Positions 19,005-28,560 are shown, counted from the first letter of the stretch. The stretch is 64,000 nt of DNA from Okeania sp. SIO2B3 (GCF_010672525.1 NZ_JAAHGH010000023.1:25208-89207), one strand, 5' to 3'. Notes: generated from the sequence alone by a model not told the origin. Program-made: numbers and translations.

Positions 19005-20057
19005 ATGGCTTTACACGCAGAATTACATCGACATTTAGGAGGTTCCGTAGTTCCTAGAGTTTTATGGCGATATTTCCAACGTCAAAACGAGGAGCTAGCA
19101 AATCGTTTTCCCAAATATCAACAATTTGAAGAATTTTATACAAAACCAAGGAACACATTAGATGAATATTTGGAACTACATACATTAGTAGAACACGTTC
19201 AAACTATTGAGACATTACCTTACTTTATTTATCGCTTAATTCGAGGTGCTTATACATTTGAAAATTTAGCTTATTTAGAGTTACGTTATACTCCTTACTT
19301 GAGAACTCCAGAGCATTTATCTCAGTCTCAACGTATAGATTTAATGTCAGAAATAGTTACGACTGTGGGTAAGGCAAGTCAACAAAATGAATATCCTATT
19401 GTTACTAGCCAAATTCTATGTATGCACAGTAGGTTACCCTATGAAGTGAATCAAGCAATTGTAGATTTAGCAGTGCAAATGCCAGAATATGTATGTGCTA
19501 TAGATTTAGCTGGTGGAGATAATCATTATGGCGAACGTATAGATGAGTTTATTAAACTGTATAAATATGCGCGTTCCCAGAAAGTAAAAACTACTGGACA
19601 TCTTTATGAAACTCCCAACGGTTGTCATCCAGAATTACTACCTTATTTAATGCGAATTGGTCATGGAATTCAAATTCCTTTAAAACATCCAGAACTATTA
19701 AAAGAGGTAGCTAATACAGGGCAATGTTTAGAAGTTTGTCCAACGACTTATTTCAAAACAGGTACTATGGATAATATGAGTCAGTTAAAGATAGTATTTG
19801 ACAAATGTTTTGATGCTGGAGTAGATATTGCTATTTGTACAGATAATGCTGGTTTACATAATGTACGTTTGCCGTTTGAATATGAGAATTTACTAACATT
19901 AGATGTGATTGATTTTCGACAACTACAAGCTTGTCAAGATGCAGCATTTCGTCATGCTTTTGCTTGGCCTCATGGTCAGCGACCAGAGGAAATGTTAACA
20001 GGATTATTACAGCCAGAATCTATTATTGCAGGAGTCATAAACTCTAATTTGGTATAA
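19005..20057 (+). CDS. Adenosine deaminase family protein
   Basis: This 350-residue protein belongs to the metal-dependent adenosine/adenine deaminase superfamily. The zinc-binding HRHLGGS is at residues 8-14, DLAGGDN stands for the usual DLAGxE, RIGHGIQ holds the zinc histidine, and EVCPTTYFKTG corresponds to the E.CPxSN block. The catalytic HAGE is replaced by GHLYE, keeping the glutamate, and the usual TDDP is CTDNAGLHN, keeping the zinc aspartate but changing the second Asp to Asn. These changes suggest a substrate other than plain adenosine, or altered activity. It lies in a separate unit from purA, transcribed the other way, and ends in a good terminator. Confidence 0.82.
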   Translation: MALHAELHRHLGGSVVPRVLWRYFQRQNEELANRFPKYQQFEEFYTKPRNTLDEYLELHTLVEHVQTIETLPYFIYRLIRGAYTFENLAYLELRYTPYLRTPEHLSQSQRIDLMSEIVTTVGKASQQNEYPIVTSQILCMHSRLPYEVNQAIVDLAVQMPEYVCAIDLAGGDNHYGERIDEFIKLYKYARSQKVKTTGHLYETPNGCHPELLPYLMRIGHGIQIPLKHPELLKEVANTGQCLEVCPTTYFKTGTMDNMSQLKIVFDKCFDAGVDIAICTDNAGLHNVRLPFEYENLLTLDVIDFRQLQACQDAAFRHAFAWPHGQRPEEMLTGLLQPESIIAGVINSNLV

Positions 20058-20080
20058 AAGTAAAAACTACATTTCTTAGG

Positions 20081-20112
20081 CAGCTTTACTTTATAAGTAG
20101 GCTGTTTTTTTA
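20081..20112 (+). terminator. Rho-independent terminator after the deaminase gene
   Basis: CAGCTTTACTT and AAGTAGGCTG form a near-perfect stem with a short loop, followed by seven T residues. It starts 23 nt after the stop codon. Confidence 0.7.
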
Positions 20113-20421
20113 TCTAATACCAAGCGTGATAAATTTTTGCTACATTTTCTTGAGGGTGGAAGTAGGGGAGTAGGAGATTTGGTAGGGACATTAACGATAG
20201 TTATGCGAAGCTAACGAGTTTCACCTAAGTTAAGCATTTTTTTCACCCTTGGTATAATACGAAATCGACTAAAATTTATATTTTTGGTCAAATAAAAATC
20301 TCCTTTCAACAATTAATAATTAATAATTACCTCTCCTTGAAATGAATATGGTTGAGTAAAAATAATTTTTTTCTTTTCTGAACCTATCCCACTATTTTTA
20401 ACAGATTTATTTGTTTAAGTA

Positions 20422-20668
20422 GGGTTTGCTGAATAAAGTCTTTTTGCTCTTTGTAGGGAATAGGGAGTAGGGAGTAGGGAGTAGTTAGAATAAATAGGGA
20501 TTACAGAGTCAGTGGCCATTCATAATAGTAAGAGTGATTTTTTTGCCATAGCTACCCGAAAATACTCACTCCGTGAGATGTTTTAGACCTAACTTCTTGT
20601 ACTTTTTCCAGACTTCAAAAGGCTAAAACCTTTACCTACCAATGTTTTTATATTTAATCAGCAAGCCC
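20422..20668. mobile_element. MITE-like element, GGGTTTGCTG family, copy 2
   Basis: It has the same ends as copy 1 (GGGTTTGCTG and CAGCAAGCCC) and the same flanking TAAGTA direct repeat (20416-20421 and 20669-20674). Its interior has a (GGGAGTA)n tract and sequence related to copy 1. Confidence 0.75.
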
Positions 20669-22504
20669 TAAGTAAAATATGTTGAAAAAGCTTTATTTTT
20701 CGTTTTGTAATCTCAAAATATTTAGAGTTTTTAGCAAAAATCTTATTATTGGGATAGGTTCATCTTAGTTCATTGGATATGGCGTTTTGCTCCGCAATAT
20801 TTTTACGCAGTATTCTGTTTGTGTAGCATCTTGCACTGTAAGGAAAAAGCTTGAGTTCCTCTGTAATATCATGTCCGGATAATCAGTGAAAAAAACCTTT
20901 TCCCTTCTAACCTTTTCTTTCCTTCTGCCTACAGCATAGCTGCCTTCTGCCTTACCTCTTCCAAAGTGTAAGTATTCAACCGGACATGATATAAGAGGCT
21001 AGCAGTTAACGGGCGTTGTGCGCTAATTTTAAAGCTAAAAAATGACCGCTTTTCTCCTTGACTGGAGTTGTTTTAAACCTGAATTATTCGGTAAAGTATT
21101 TTCACTACCCTTATTATTCGTGACATTCTTTTTCCACATTAGGTTTTAGTAATAGCAGTTATTCAAGTTATTCAATATAATTCCACAAAAAATCACTGAG
21201 AATTTTATACCGAGAAGCAACCTCTTCAATACTATTTGTTATCTATATCTATTATTATTTTCCTTCTTGCTTCTTGCTTCTTGTTTCTTCCTTTTTCCTT
21301 CTTAAACTGAAGTTGCTTTAAACCTTAATTATTCGGTAAAGTTTTTAAACCGCCCTGATTATTCGTGATATTCTTTTTCCACGCTTGGTATTAATAATAG
21401 GGGTTATTCAATATAATTCCACAAAAAATCACTGATAAATTCATACTGAGAAGGAACTTATTCAATCCTATTTGTTATTGATATCTATTATTATTTTTCC
21501 TTCTTCCTTCTTCCTTATTGAACTGAAGTTGCTTTAAACCTTAATTATTCGGTAAAGTATTTTCACTGCTCTTATTATTCGTGACATTCTTTTTCCACAC
21601 TAGGCTTTATTAATAGCAGTTATTCAATATAATCCCACAAAAAATCACTGATAAATTCATACCGATAAGCAACCTATTCAATACTATTTTTTATCTATAT
21701 CTATTATTATTTTCCTTCTTGCTTCTTACTTCTTCCTTTTTCCTTCTTCAACTGAAGTTGCTTTAAACCTTAATTATTCGGTAAAGTATTTCAACTGCCC
21801 TTATTATTTTATTAGTGAAATTATTTTTCCACAGTTGGTGTTAGTAATAGCAGTTATTCAATATAATTCACAAAAAAACACTGATAAATTCATACCGAGA
21901 AGTAAATTCTTCAATCCTATTTGTTATTTATATCTATTATTATTTTTATTTTTTTCCTTCTCTATTTTTCTTTCTCTCTTTTTCCTTCTTGTTTCTCTCT
22001 TTTTCCTTCTCTCTTTTTCCTTCTCTCTTTTTCCTTCTTCCTTCTTCCCTTCTTAATCAAAGTAGATATTCTAGAATAAATATGGTAACTTATTAGATAA
22101 TCATGTCTCAAACTCTTATCTAGGTCAGATGCTTTCATTAATGGATAATGGATAATTGATAATTACCTCTGGTTAAAACCGTTACGGAATTGAATATAAG
22201 GAAGTATTATTTCTTTTCTCTTGGTCGATTGGATATGGTTAGGAAACTCATCAATCCCTCGACCGCTTTTTCCCCTTAAAAGGGGAGGCTTTAAACCAGA
22301 ATTATTTAATTATTAATTATTAATTATTCGGTAACCCCCAAGCTTGATTTTTATTAAAGCTGCATTTCTATAATTTTGTAAATAATGCAAGGCATATCTC
22401 GAACAAGGTTATTTTTTCTTATTTTGTCATAACGACTCTGGAAAAGATATCAAAGTTTGTTACTGCAATTATCATCAATCGAACTCGAAAATTAAATAAC
22501 CAAT
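20669..22504. other. Gene-free repeat region upstream of the sensor pair
   Basis: No gene is supported here. From left to right it holds fragments with the ATCATGTCCGG and TATTCAACCGGACATGATATA motifs (20870-20995), a long tandem array (separate entry), and a block with TTAATTATTAATTATTCGG and CCCCTTAAAAGGGG (22140-22340) that resembles 53080-53190. Confidence 0.6.
21061..22050. repeat. Four-copy long tandem repeat (about 215-245 bp units)
   Basis: Units begin ACTGAAGTTGCTTTAAACC (first copy ACTGGAGTTGTTTTAAACC) at about 21061, 21306, 21522 and 21751. Each continues with AATTATTCGGTAAAGT, CACTGATAAATTCATACCG and ends in a CCTTCTTGCTTC polypyrimidine tract. Copies have diverged. The last runs into a (TCTCTTTTTCCT)n stretch. 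No frame stays open through the units. Confidence 0.85.
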
Positions 22505-23560
22505 ATGAAGCCAAATAATCTGTATGATTCCTGCTATTTATTTCTACCAACTATGATAATATTCATGCTTTGTTTATTAAATTTTGGCTGTAATAACCAA
22601 GCAAAAATTTCAGAAGACCCTGAACCAACTTTCTCAAAAAAACAGTTATCTTCTCCAGTTAGTCAAGTATCAGACAAAATTTTTCAAACAGAAATTAAAG
22701 CTACCCAACCTTGGAAAATAGCCTACATTCTGAAAACTACTCCACAAGAACCTTATTGGAAAGATGTCAAAGAAGGCGCTGAAAAAGCAGCACAAAATTT
22801 CAATGTAGATATCACTATAATTAATTCCGAAAAACCTCAAACAACAGAATTTGTTGAAGACCAAATTATTCTAGTAGCAAATTTAATTGAAACGGAAGAA
22901 ATAGATGGAATTATCATCGGTTCATCTGATTCAATTCGATTAGTTCCTGCCATCGAAAAAGCTATTAATTCGGGTATACCAGTTATTGCTATGGATACTC
23001 CACTTAATAGTGATAGAATACTAACTTTTGTTGGATTTGATAATTTTGCTGCGGGAAAATCAATAGGTGAGTGGGTGGTTAAAAAATTAGGAGGAAAAGG
23101 TACAGTAGCTATTTTAGATGGTGCGCCAAATCATGATAATTCTATTCAGCGTCGTCTGGGTTTTACAGCTGGTTTAAAAACAGGGGATATGAAAATAATT
23201 GCTATTGAATCTGCTAACTGGGAGCAATCAAAAGCACAAGAAACTACTACAAACTTGTTGGAAAAGTTTGACAATATTGATGCAATTATAGCGGCAAATG
23301 ATAGTATGGCTCTAGGTGCTAGTCAAGCGGTAAAAAATAGTCAATATCCGCCAATAATTATTACAGGATTTGATGGCCTAGAAAATGGTTTACAAGCAAT
23401 TAAACAAGGTAAAATTACAGCGACAATTAATCAAGCACCAAAACAACAAGCACGATTGGCAATTCAATTAATGATTCGTCATCTAGAAAATGGAGAAAAT
23501 TTTCCCAATATTATCCTTTTACCAAATACTGAAGTCATAACTTCAGAAAATTTTGATTGA
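22505..23560 (+). CDS. Periplasmic sugar-binding lipoprotein (RbsB/Peripla_BP_4 type)
   Basis: The 351-residue protein begins with a hydrophobic signal and a lipobox (LLNFGC, Cys29), so it is probably a lipoprotein outside the inner membrane. Residues 70-345 form a type I periplasmic binding fold: WKIAYILKTTPQEPYWKDV, DGIIIGSSDS, GIPVIAMDTPLNSD, FVGFDNFAAGKSIGEW, GTVAILDGAPNH, RRLGFTAGL, AIIAANDSMALGA and IITGFDG, all typical of ribose/galactose-type binding proteins. There are no ABC permease or ATPase genes beside it. The next gene is a hybrid histidine kinase, so a ligand-presenting role like LuxP or TorT is more likely than transport. The ligand is unknown. The gene ends next to a GGAAGAAGAAAGAAGG tract. 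Confidence 0.88.
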   Translation: MKPNNLYDSCYLFLPTMIIFMLCLLNFGCNNQAKISEDPEPTFSKKQLSSPVSQVSDKIFQTEIKATQPWKIAYILKTTPQEPYWKDVKEGAEKAAQNFNVDITIINSEKPQTTEFVEDQIILVANLIETEEIDGIIIGSSDSIRLVPAIEKAINSGIPVIAMDTPLNSDRILTFVGFDNFAAGKSIGEWVVKKLGGKGTVAILDGAPNHDNSIQRRLGFTAGLKTGDMKIIAIESANWEQSKAQETTTNLLEKFDNIDAIIAANDSMALGASQAVKNSQYPPIIITGFDGLENGLQAIKQGKITATINQAPKQQARLAIQLMIRHLENGENFPNIILLPNTEVITSENFD

Positions 23561-23561
23561 A

Positions 23562-23615
23562 GAAGGAAGAAGAAAGAAGGAAGAAGGAAGAAGGAAGAAA
23601 GCAGAAGGCAGAAGG
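23562..23615. repeat. (GAAGGAA)n polypurine tract
   Basis: Directly after the binding-protein stop codon. The same tract recurs near 60235, 62610 and, translated, within the gene at 44871-50411. Confidence 0.85.
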
Positions 23616-23619
23616 TCTA

Positions 23620-23916
23620 ATACCATTTCTCAAAAACTTTTCTACATTTTGTTGAGTAGGGGACCCACCCCTAACCCCTCCCAGGAGGGGGAGTGGGGGA
23701 GTGGGGGAGTGAACCCACCCCTAACCCCTCCCAGGAGGGGGAGTGGGGGAGTGGGGGAGTGAACCCACCCCTAACCCCTCCCAGGAGGGGAAGTAAACAT
23801 CAGAATAATTAACATTAATGCAAGCTGAAATTAGCATGCAAAGTGATTTTGATTGTGCTGATTAGTTGATAACTGAAGTACTGCCCAAGTATAGCAATAC
23901 TTTTGGGAATTGGTAT
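23620..23916. mobile_element. MITE-like element, ATACCA family, copy A
   Basis: It starts ATACCATTTCTCAAAAAC and ends CTTTTGGGAATTGGTAT. Inside are three near-copies of the block CCCACCCCTAACCCCTCCC followed by AGGAGGGG, then a conserved segment (CAGAATAATTAACATTAA to AGCATGCAAAGTGA) shared with copy B at 56936-57205. Confidence 0.7.
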
Positions 23917-23920
23917 AATT

Positions 23921-24003
23921 GTATGGGGATTAAAATCCCAAACAATTTTAAGTACCCCCGTTGACGGTGAGGTATTAAACTCGTAAAAGAAAAGATAAAT
24001 TTA
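23921..24003 (+). other. Hairpin-forming conserved element, left copy (leader of the histidine kinase)
   Basis: Two hairpins are visible: GGGAT pairing with ATCCC, and TACC.CCG with CGG.GGTA. About 80 bp align with 26409-26491. It ends 12 nt before the kinase start. Confidence 0.55.
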
Positions 24004-24015
24004 ACTATTAAATTC

Positions 24016-26376
24016 ATGAATATCAATAATATTTACACCAAAATTTTTTATCCTAATTTCAAAACTCAGAAATTAGAACAACAACCAACATCCTTGAGAA
24101 AACAAATAACATTTAGAGTTATTATACTTAGCTTAATTGCTATTCTCGGTATTACAGCTACAACTTTACTAAGTTTGTTAGTAACAATACAACAAGCTCA
24201 TCAAAAAATTAACCATGCCAAAGTAGAAGCAGCTACAAGCTTTAACCAATTTTTTTTAGCACTAGAAAGCGATATGGTAGCAACAAGTGCTGCTTTATCA
24301 ACAACTAATGATTTTAATAAAATCAACTTGATAATGAATCAGATGCGAGATAGAAATCGCTCTTTTTTAGATTTAATAGTTGTAGGTCTGGACGGGAAAG
24401 TTTTAGTACAAAATAGTAGATTTAATCGTCCAAAACAAAAACAAATAAATCAACAACCTTGGTTATCTGATCGTGGTCGAGTTGAATCTTTATATATTAG
24501 TAACGTCAAATTTGAAAATCAACAACCATATTTAGAAGTAGCGGTCGCTGTTACTAATGATATTGGAATTTCTCAAAGTTCATTAGTGGCGAGAGTTGAC
24601 TTGACAGAATTATGGGATAAAACAATTGAAATTAAAGTCGGAAATAACGGTTATGTATATATCGTAAACAATGAAGGTTTAGTCATTGTTCATCAGAACC
24701 AAAATTTTATTCAAAAAACAACGAACCTTAAAGCATTATCTGGTGGGAAAAGTAGCAAATATCAACCACAAATAAATATATATCAAGCAATTGATAAAAA
24801 TTGGGTATTCTCTAATAGTCAAAGTTTAGCCAAAGTACCTTGGTTAGTTATTGTTGAAGAACCAATAAAAGAAGCACTTCAACCATTCCTAATACCAGTA
24901 ATATTTTTATTGCTGACTCTTCTATCTATAGTTTTAATTGTCTATAACATAGTTTCTTTTACTCGACATAGAATTGTATTGCCATTACGGTTTATAGACC
25001 AAGCTGTAGCTACTATGGCAAATAGAGCATTAAACCATAGAATAAAAGTTAAACATAATGACGAACTAGGAGCTTTAGCACAATCCTTTAATCAAATGGC
25101 TCAACAGTTACAAAATTCTTTTGAAGCATTAGAAATTAGAGTCAAAGAACGTACTGCTGAATTAATGGAAGCAAAAGTAGCTGCTGATACTGCCAATAAA
25201 GCAAAAAGTGAATTTTTAGCAAACATGAGCCATGAATTACGGACTCCTCTAAATGGAATATTAGGTATAGCCCAACTTCTGCAAAATTCACCAAATTTTA
25301 CATCTCAAGAACAACAAGAAGTTGAAATTATTTATCAATCTGGTTCTCATTTACTTACACTCATTAGTGATATTCTCGACATATCTAAAATAGAAGCTGG
25401 TAAACTAGAATTTTTGCCAGAAAAGTTAGATTTCCCCAAATTTCTGCATGGAATAGTTGAAATATTAAGGGTTCGTGCTCAAGAAAAGAAAATTTATTTG
25501 AACTATCAAGTTACTGACAAATTACCTCCTAGAATTATAGTAGATGAAAAAAGATTAAGACAGGTACTAATTAACTTATTAGGAAATGCCATTAAATTTA
25601 CTGACCAAGGGGGAGTTAACTTTAAAGTAGGTTCTATCAGAGAAAATTATTCACAATCAGAAAAACAGCAAAAAATTCGCTTTCAAGTAGAAGACACAGG
25701 TCAAGGTATTCATCCCCATAACTTAGAAAAAATATTCCTACCATTTGAACAAGTAGGAAAGAATCAAAACAAAGTTGAAGGAACAGGATTAGGACTAGCA
25801 ATTAGCAACAAAATAGTAGAGACAATGGGAGGTTCATTAAAAGTAACCAGCAAACCAGGAATTGGTAGTATTTTCTGGGTAGATTTAGACTTACCTCTAG
25901 CTCCAGAATTACCACAACAAGTAAACTCAAATTCATCATTAATTACTACTCAAAAATCCAATAATTCCCAGTGCATAAAACAATCTATGGTACGCGTTCT
26001 CTTAGCAGAAGATAATCCTGTCAACCAAATTATTGCGAAGAAAATGTTGCATCGCTTAGGATATACTATAGAAATAGCAAAAAATGGTTTAGCAGCAGTA
26101 GAAGCAGTCAAAAACCAATTCTACGACATCATCTTTATGGATATACAAATGCCTGAAATGGATGGGATAGAAGCTACCCATCATATCCGTCAACTATTTA
26201 AAAATACTACATCTAATTGCCAACCTTGGATTATTGCTATGACAGCAAACGCAATGAAAGAAGACCGAGAAAACTGTTTCAAAGCAGGTATGAATGACTA
26301 TCTAAGTAAACCTGTACAACTGCAGGAACTTGCTGCAACTCTAGAAAAATTCCTTAAAGAAGGAGTCAGGAGTTAG
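24016..26376 (+). CDS. Hybrid sensor histidine kinase with Cache-type sensor, HAMP and receiver domains
   Basis: The 786-residue protein has one membrane helix near residues 35-58 and another near 294-318, enclosing an extracytoplasmic dCache-like domain ([34 protein letters not shown]). A HAMP domain follows (about 320-372), then HisKA with the phosphoacceptor His406 in [16 protein letters not shown]. The ATPase domain shows the N box ([12 protein letters not shown]), G1 (DTGQGI) and G2 ([14 protein letters not shown]). The C-terminal receiver domain has AEDNPVN, phosphoacceptor Asp709 in [13 protein letters not shown], and the lysine in DYLSKPV. It is probably paired with the upstream sugar-binding lipoprotein, whose ligand-bound form would be sensed by the Cache domain. 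Output is likely through a phosphotransfer partner or regulator elsewhere. Confidence 0.93.
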   Translation: MNINNIYTKIFYPNFKTQKLEQQPTSLRKQITFRVIILSLIAILGITATTLLSLLVTIQQAHQKINHAKVEAATSFNQFFLALESDMVATSAALSTTNDFNKINLIMNQMRDRNRSFLDLIVVGLDGKVLVQNSRFNRPKQKQINQQPWLSDRGRVESLYISNVKFENQQPYLEVAVAVTNDIGISQSSLVARVDLTELWDKTIEIKVGNNGYVYIVNNEGLVIVHQNQNFIQKTTNLKALSGGKSSKYQPQINIYQAIDKNWVFSNSQSLAKVPWLVIVEEPIKEALQPFLIPVIFLLLTLLSIVLIVYNIVSFTRHRIVLPLRFIDQAVATMANRALNHRIKVKHNDELGALAQSFNQMAQQLQNSFEALEIRVKERTAELMEAKVAADTANKAKSEFLANMSHELRTPLNGILGIAQLLQNSPNFTSQEQQEVEIIYQSGSHLLTLISDILDISKIEAGKLEFLPEKLDFPKFLHGIVEILRVRAQEKKIYLNYQVTDKLPPRIIVDEKRLRQVLINLLGNAIKFTDQGGVNFKVGSIRENYSQSEKQQKIRFQVEDTGQGIHPHNLEKIFLPFEQVGKNQNKVEGTGLGLAISNKIVETMGGSLKVTSKPGIGSIFWVDLDLPLAPELPQQVNSNSSLITTQKSNNSQCIKQSMVRVLLAEDNPVNQIIAKKMLHRLGYTIEIAKNGLAAVEAVKNQFYDIIFMDIQMPEMDGIEATHHIRQLFKNTTSNCQPWIIAMTANAMKEDRENCFKAGMNDYLSKPVQLQELAATLEKFLKEGVRS

Positions 26377-26408
26377 GAGTCAGGAGTCAGGAGGGAAAAT
26401 TGAAAATT

Positions 26409-26491
26409 GCATGGGGACTACTTCCCCAAACAATTTTGAGCACCGCAAGTGACGGTGGGGTATTAAACCCACATCCATAAAAGATAAATTA
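26409..26491 (+). other. Hairpin-forming conserved element, right copy
   Basis: Homologous to 23921-24003. GGGGA pairs with TCCCC, and CACCG pairs with CGGTG. It lies 32 nt after the kinase stop. Confidence 0.55.
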
Positions 26492-26883
26492 AGGCAGTTC
26501 TGAAAAGTGCTTGACTTAGCAATATTATATTCGGTTGAACAGTTTAAATAATTTTTAGAGATAGGGAAATTAGAATTAGGATAGACAAGATATTCAGTAT
26601 AGAAAAATGTTTGATATTCAGCGATGAGAAAAGATTTCTAAATTATCTTCCTTTCTGACTCCTGACTCCTAATTTTTAGACCAAGGAAAAAGAAATTTGT
26701 AGTCAATATTTACTCAAATGGCATTAATCCCAATTTTCATATCAAGTCTCATTAATTAGCAATAATAAAAATGTTTTCTTTGATAAATTTCTCCCTGTTC
26801 CCTATTCCCTAAATTTTTTATTGTTGGTATTCAAAGAGACATGATATCAAAGATTTAATTTTGATTTATTCTCCAAAAATATC
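26492..26883. other. Gene-free stretch before the 93-residue gene
   Basis: No gene seen. It contains ATATTCGGTTGAACAG (about 26526) and AAAGAGACATGATATC (about 26834), degenerate copies of the dispersed ATCATGTCCGGTTGAATA motif, and CTGACTCCTGACTCCT repeats. Confidence 0.5.
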
Positions 26884-27165
26884 TTAATCACTAGGTAATT
26901 TTTCCCCAGAACAATAATCGCAAATTCCACCACCTACAGAAAAACAATAGCACTTAGCAGCTATATCTTCAAAATTAGTTTTCTCCTTTTTAGAAGGTTC
27001 AAATTTTACCCAAGGTTCTTCAAATTCATCATCATATCTCATCCACTTACCGTCATCAACAAGTATCTTATAGCAATTACCACTACCACGAGGAAACAGG
27101 ACTACATAGTCTTCCTGAAATATTACATAATACCCTCTATCTCTCCATTCTTCTGCTAAGGCCAT
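26884..27165 (-). CDS. Small hypothetical protein with C-terminal cysteine cluster
   Basis: I do not recognise this 93-residue protein. Its N-terminal half looks like a compact alpha/beta domain (MALAEEWRDRGYYVIFQEDYVVLFPRG, abbreviated here as the EEWRDRGYYVIF region). The end carries CYCFSVGGGICDYC, a Cys-rich segment with two CxC/CxxC-like pairs that could bind zinc. The composition is plausible for a real protein and the start ATG overlaps no other gene. It is on the same strand as the P-loop kinase gene but over 140 bp away, so co-transcription is uncertain. Confidence 0.6.
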   Translation of the reverse strand: MALAEEWRDRGYYVIFQEDYVVLFPRGSGNCYKILVDDGKWMRYDDEFEEPWVKFEPSKKEKTNFEDIAAKCYCFSVGGGICDYCSGEKLPSD

Positions 27166-27306
27166 ATTGTCTTTGTTTTTTTTAATTATGTGTTTAAATT
27201 GTATATCATGTTTGGTTGAACACTGATAAATAGATCAATATAAAGAATAGCAATTTGATAAATTTTTGCTACAAATAGTGAGACTTTTTATAGGAGTCAG
27301 GAGTAA

Positions 27307-27483
27307 TATCATGTGCTGTGTATAACGGCTTCTTAAATTGTTCCAGATGGACAAAAACTCTCCACTAGAAATACCATTTAAGATTGGTTATTCTTTAACA
27401 AGACGTACAACAGCCTTACCCGCTGCACCCAAATAATCGACAAGGGTTTGATCAATATCAAAGAAAATAAACTTAATACTCAT
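27307..27483 (-). pseudogene. Truncated HAD-superfamily hydrolase with in-frame stop
   Basis: The ATG at 27483 overlaps the stop of the upstream kinase gene as ATGA. The frame begins MSIKFIFFDIDQTLVDYLG, the HAD motif I (DxDxT, here DIDQT), and meets TAA at 27388-27390 after 31 codons. Reading on in the same frame gives ISSGEFLSIWNNLRSRYT, which resembles the cap helix of HAD hydrolases of the YjjG type. The sequence then ends in a dispersed repeat (ATCATGTGCTG region and AGGAGTCAGGAG). So it looks like the 5' remnant of a gene that was once coupled to the kinase. Confidence 0.65.
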
Positions 27484-28160
27484 TTAACGAGAGAATTTGC
27501 TAATTCACTATAGTAATCTCTGTGGTGAATAAAATCCACTGTAATTGTTTTAATCTCGATAAATTTACTAATGCGGTTATAAAATTCAAATAGTTTATTT
27601 TGCCAATTTAAGTAGTAGATACTTACTTGCTCATCATTTCCTATTTTTTCCAGATACCGAGACCAGGCGGCGTTTCTATAAAGTTTAGTAGTAGCAACAG
27701 CTTGGTTGATCAGAGAATCTGGCAATTTCAGAATTACTACCGAGAACCCTAGTTCTTCTAAACGTTTATAAATATCCCTAATTTTGAATTCATCCTCAGA
27801 GGTTGAATTCCATAACTTCAAGGTTTTTAGGTTGGCATAATGACTACCTAGAAACCTTTCTAGGATGGAGTCAATCATAGCATTGCCTTGATTATGATGA
27901 AATTTACTACCAGATTTCCAAGAGGCAATGCTTTCCAACTTCTCAACAATGTGAGAGGCCAAATCAATAGTAGCTTGTGCTGTTAAGATTCCCTTGGCTT
28001 TTTCATCTTCTAGGACCCGTTCGGTGTAATGTTCACTAATATAAACCTTTGTTCTAGAAGAATGTTTCGTCGCTAATACCTTTTGCAACTCTGTAATTAA
28101 TGTGGTTTTACCAGATGCTACAACTCCCTCAAGAATCCAGCCATTAATCTGCTTTACCAT
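27480..28160 (-). CDS. P-loop kinase, deoxynucleoside/nucleotide-kinase-like
   Basis: This 226-residue protein starts GWILEGVVASGKTTLITELQ with a perfect Walker A (GVVASGKT, residues 12-19). SEHYTER near residue 43 and DSILERFLGSHYANL near 96 resemble the substrate and ER motifs of thymidylate and deoxynucleoside kinases. The C-terminal half is helical with no clear motif. No lid with multiple arginines is obvious, so a general AAA-type P-loop kinase of unknown substrate is also possible. The stop codon overlaps the start of a broken HAD phosphatase, so the pair may once have acted in nucleotide turnover. Confidence 0.65.
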   Translation of the reverse strand: MVKQINGWILEGVVASGKTTLITELQKVLATKHSSRTKVYISEHYTERVLEDEKAKGILTAQATIDLASHIVEKLESIASWKSGSKFHHNQGNAMIDSILERFLGSHYANLKTLKLWNSTSEDEFKIRDIYKRLEELGFSVVILKLPDSLINQAVATTKLYRNAAWSRYLEKIGNDEQVSIYYLNWQNKLFEFYNRISKFIEIKTITVDFIHHRDYYSELANSLVK

Positions 28161-28560
28161 AATATTATATTCATGTTCGGTTGAATACTTATAAATAACT
28201 TAGCGAGGAGTCAGGAGTCAACCCACCCCTAACCCCTCCCAGGAGGGGAAGTCAGAAGTCAACCCACCCCTCGCCCCTCCCAGGAGGGGAAGAAAGGAGA
28301 AAAATCAAGATAATTTCAGTATTTCAAGATAATTTCAGTATTTATTCGGTACTGTCAGTTCTGAAATTTTATTTATAACTGATTATCCGAACATGATATT
28401 ACTCTATTAGAGTTGTTGGGAATTAAGCTGAAAAATGGCTAAAACCCTTATTAGTCAAGGTTTATAGTGTTTTTCGACCCTCAAATCCTGAAAATCTTAT
28501 TATAGTAAGCTTTTAAGGCTTTTGAATTTTTATTTCCCAACAACTCTATTTAAAAGAAAA
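28161..28560. repeat. Repeat-filled gap before the transketolase-like gene
   Basis: No gene is seen. It holds GTTCGGTTGAATACTTATAA (28173-28192), two copies of the CCCACCCCT...CCCTCCCAGGAGGGG block (28220-28290), and the tandem TTTCAGTATTTCAAGATAA (about 28313-28345). Confidence 0.65.

Noticed and set aside
21061..22050. Possible CRISPR array
   Set aside because: The units are over 200 bp and alike along their whole length, without spacers.
21835..22056. 73-residue open frame rich in F, S and L
   Set aside because: It is the polypyrimidine end of the tandem array.
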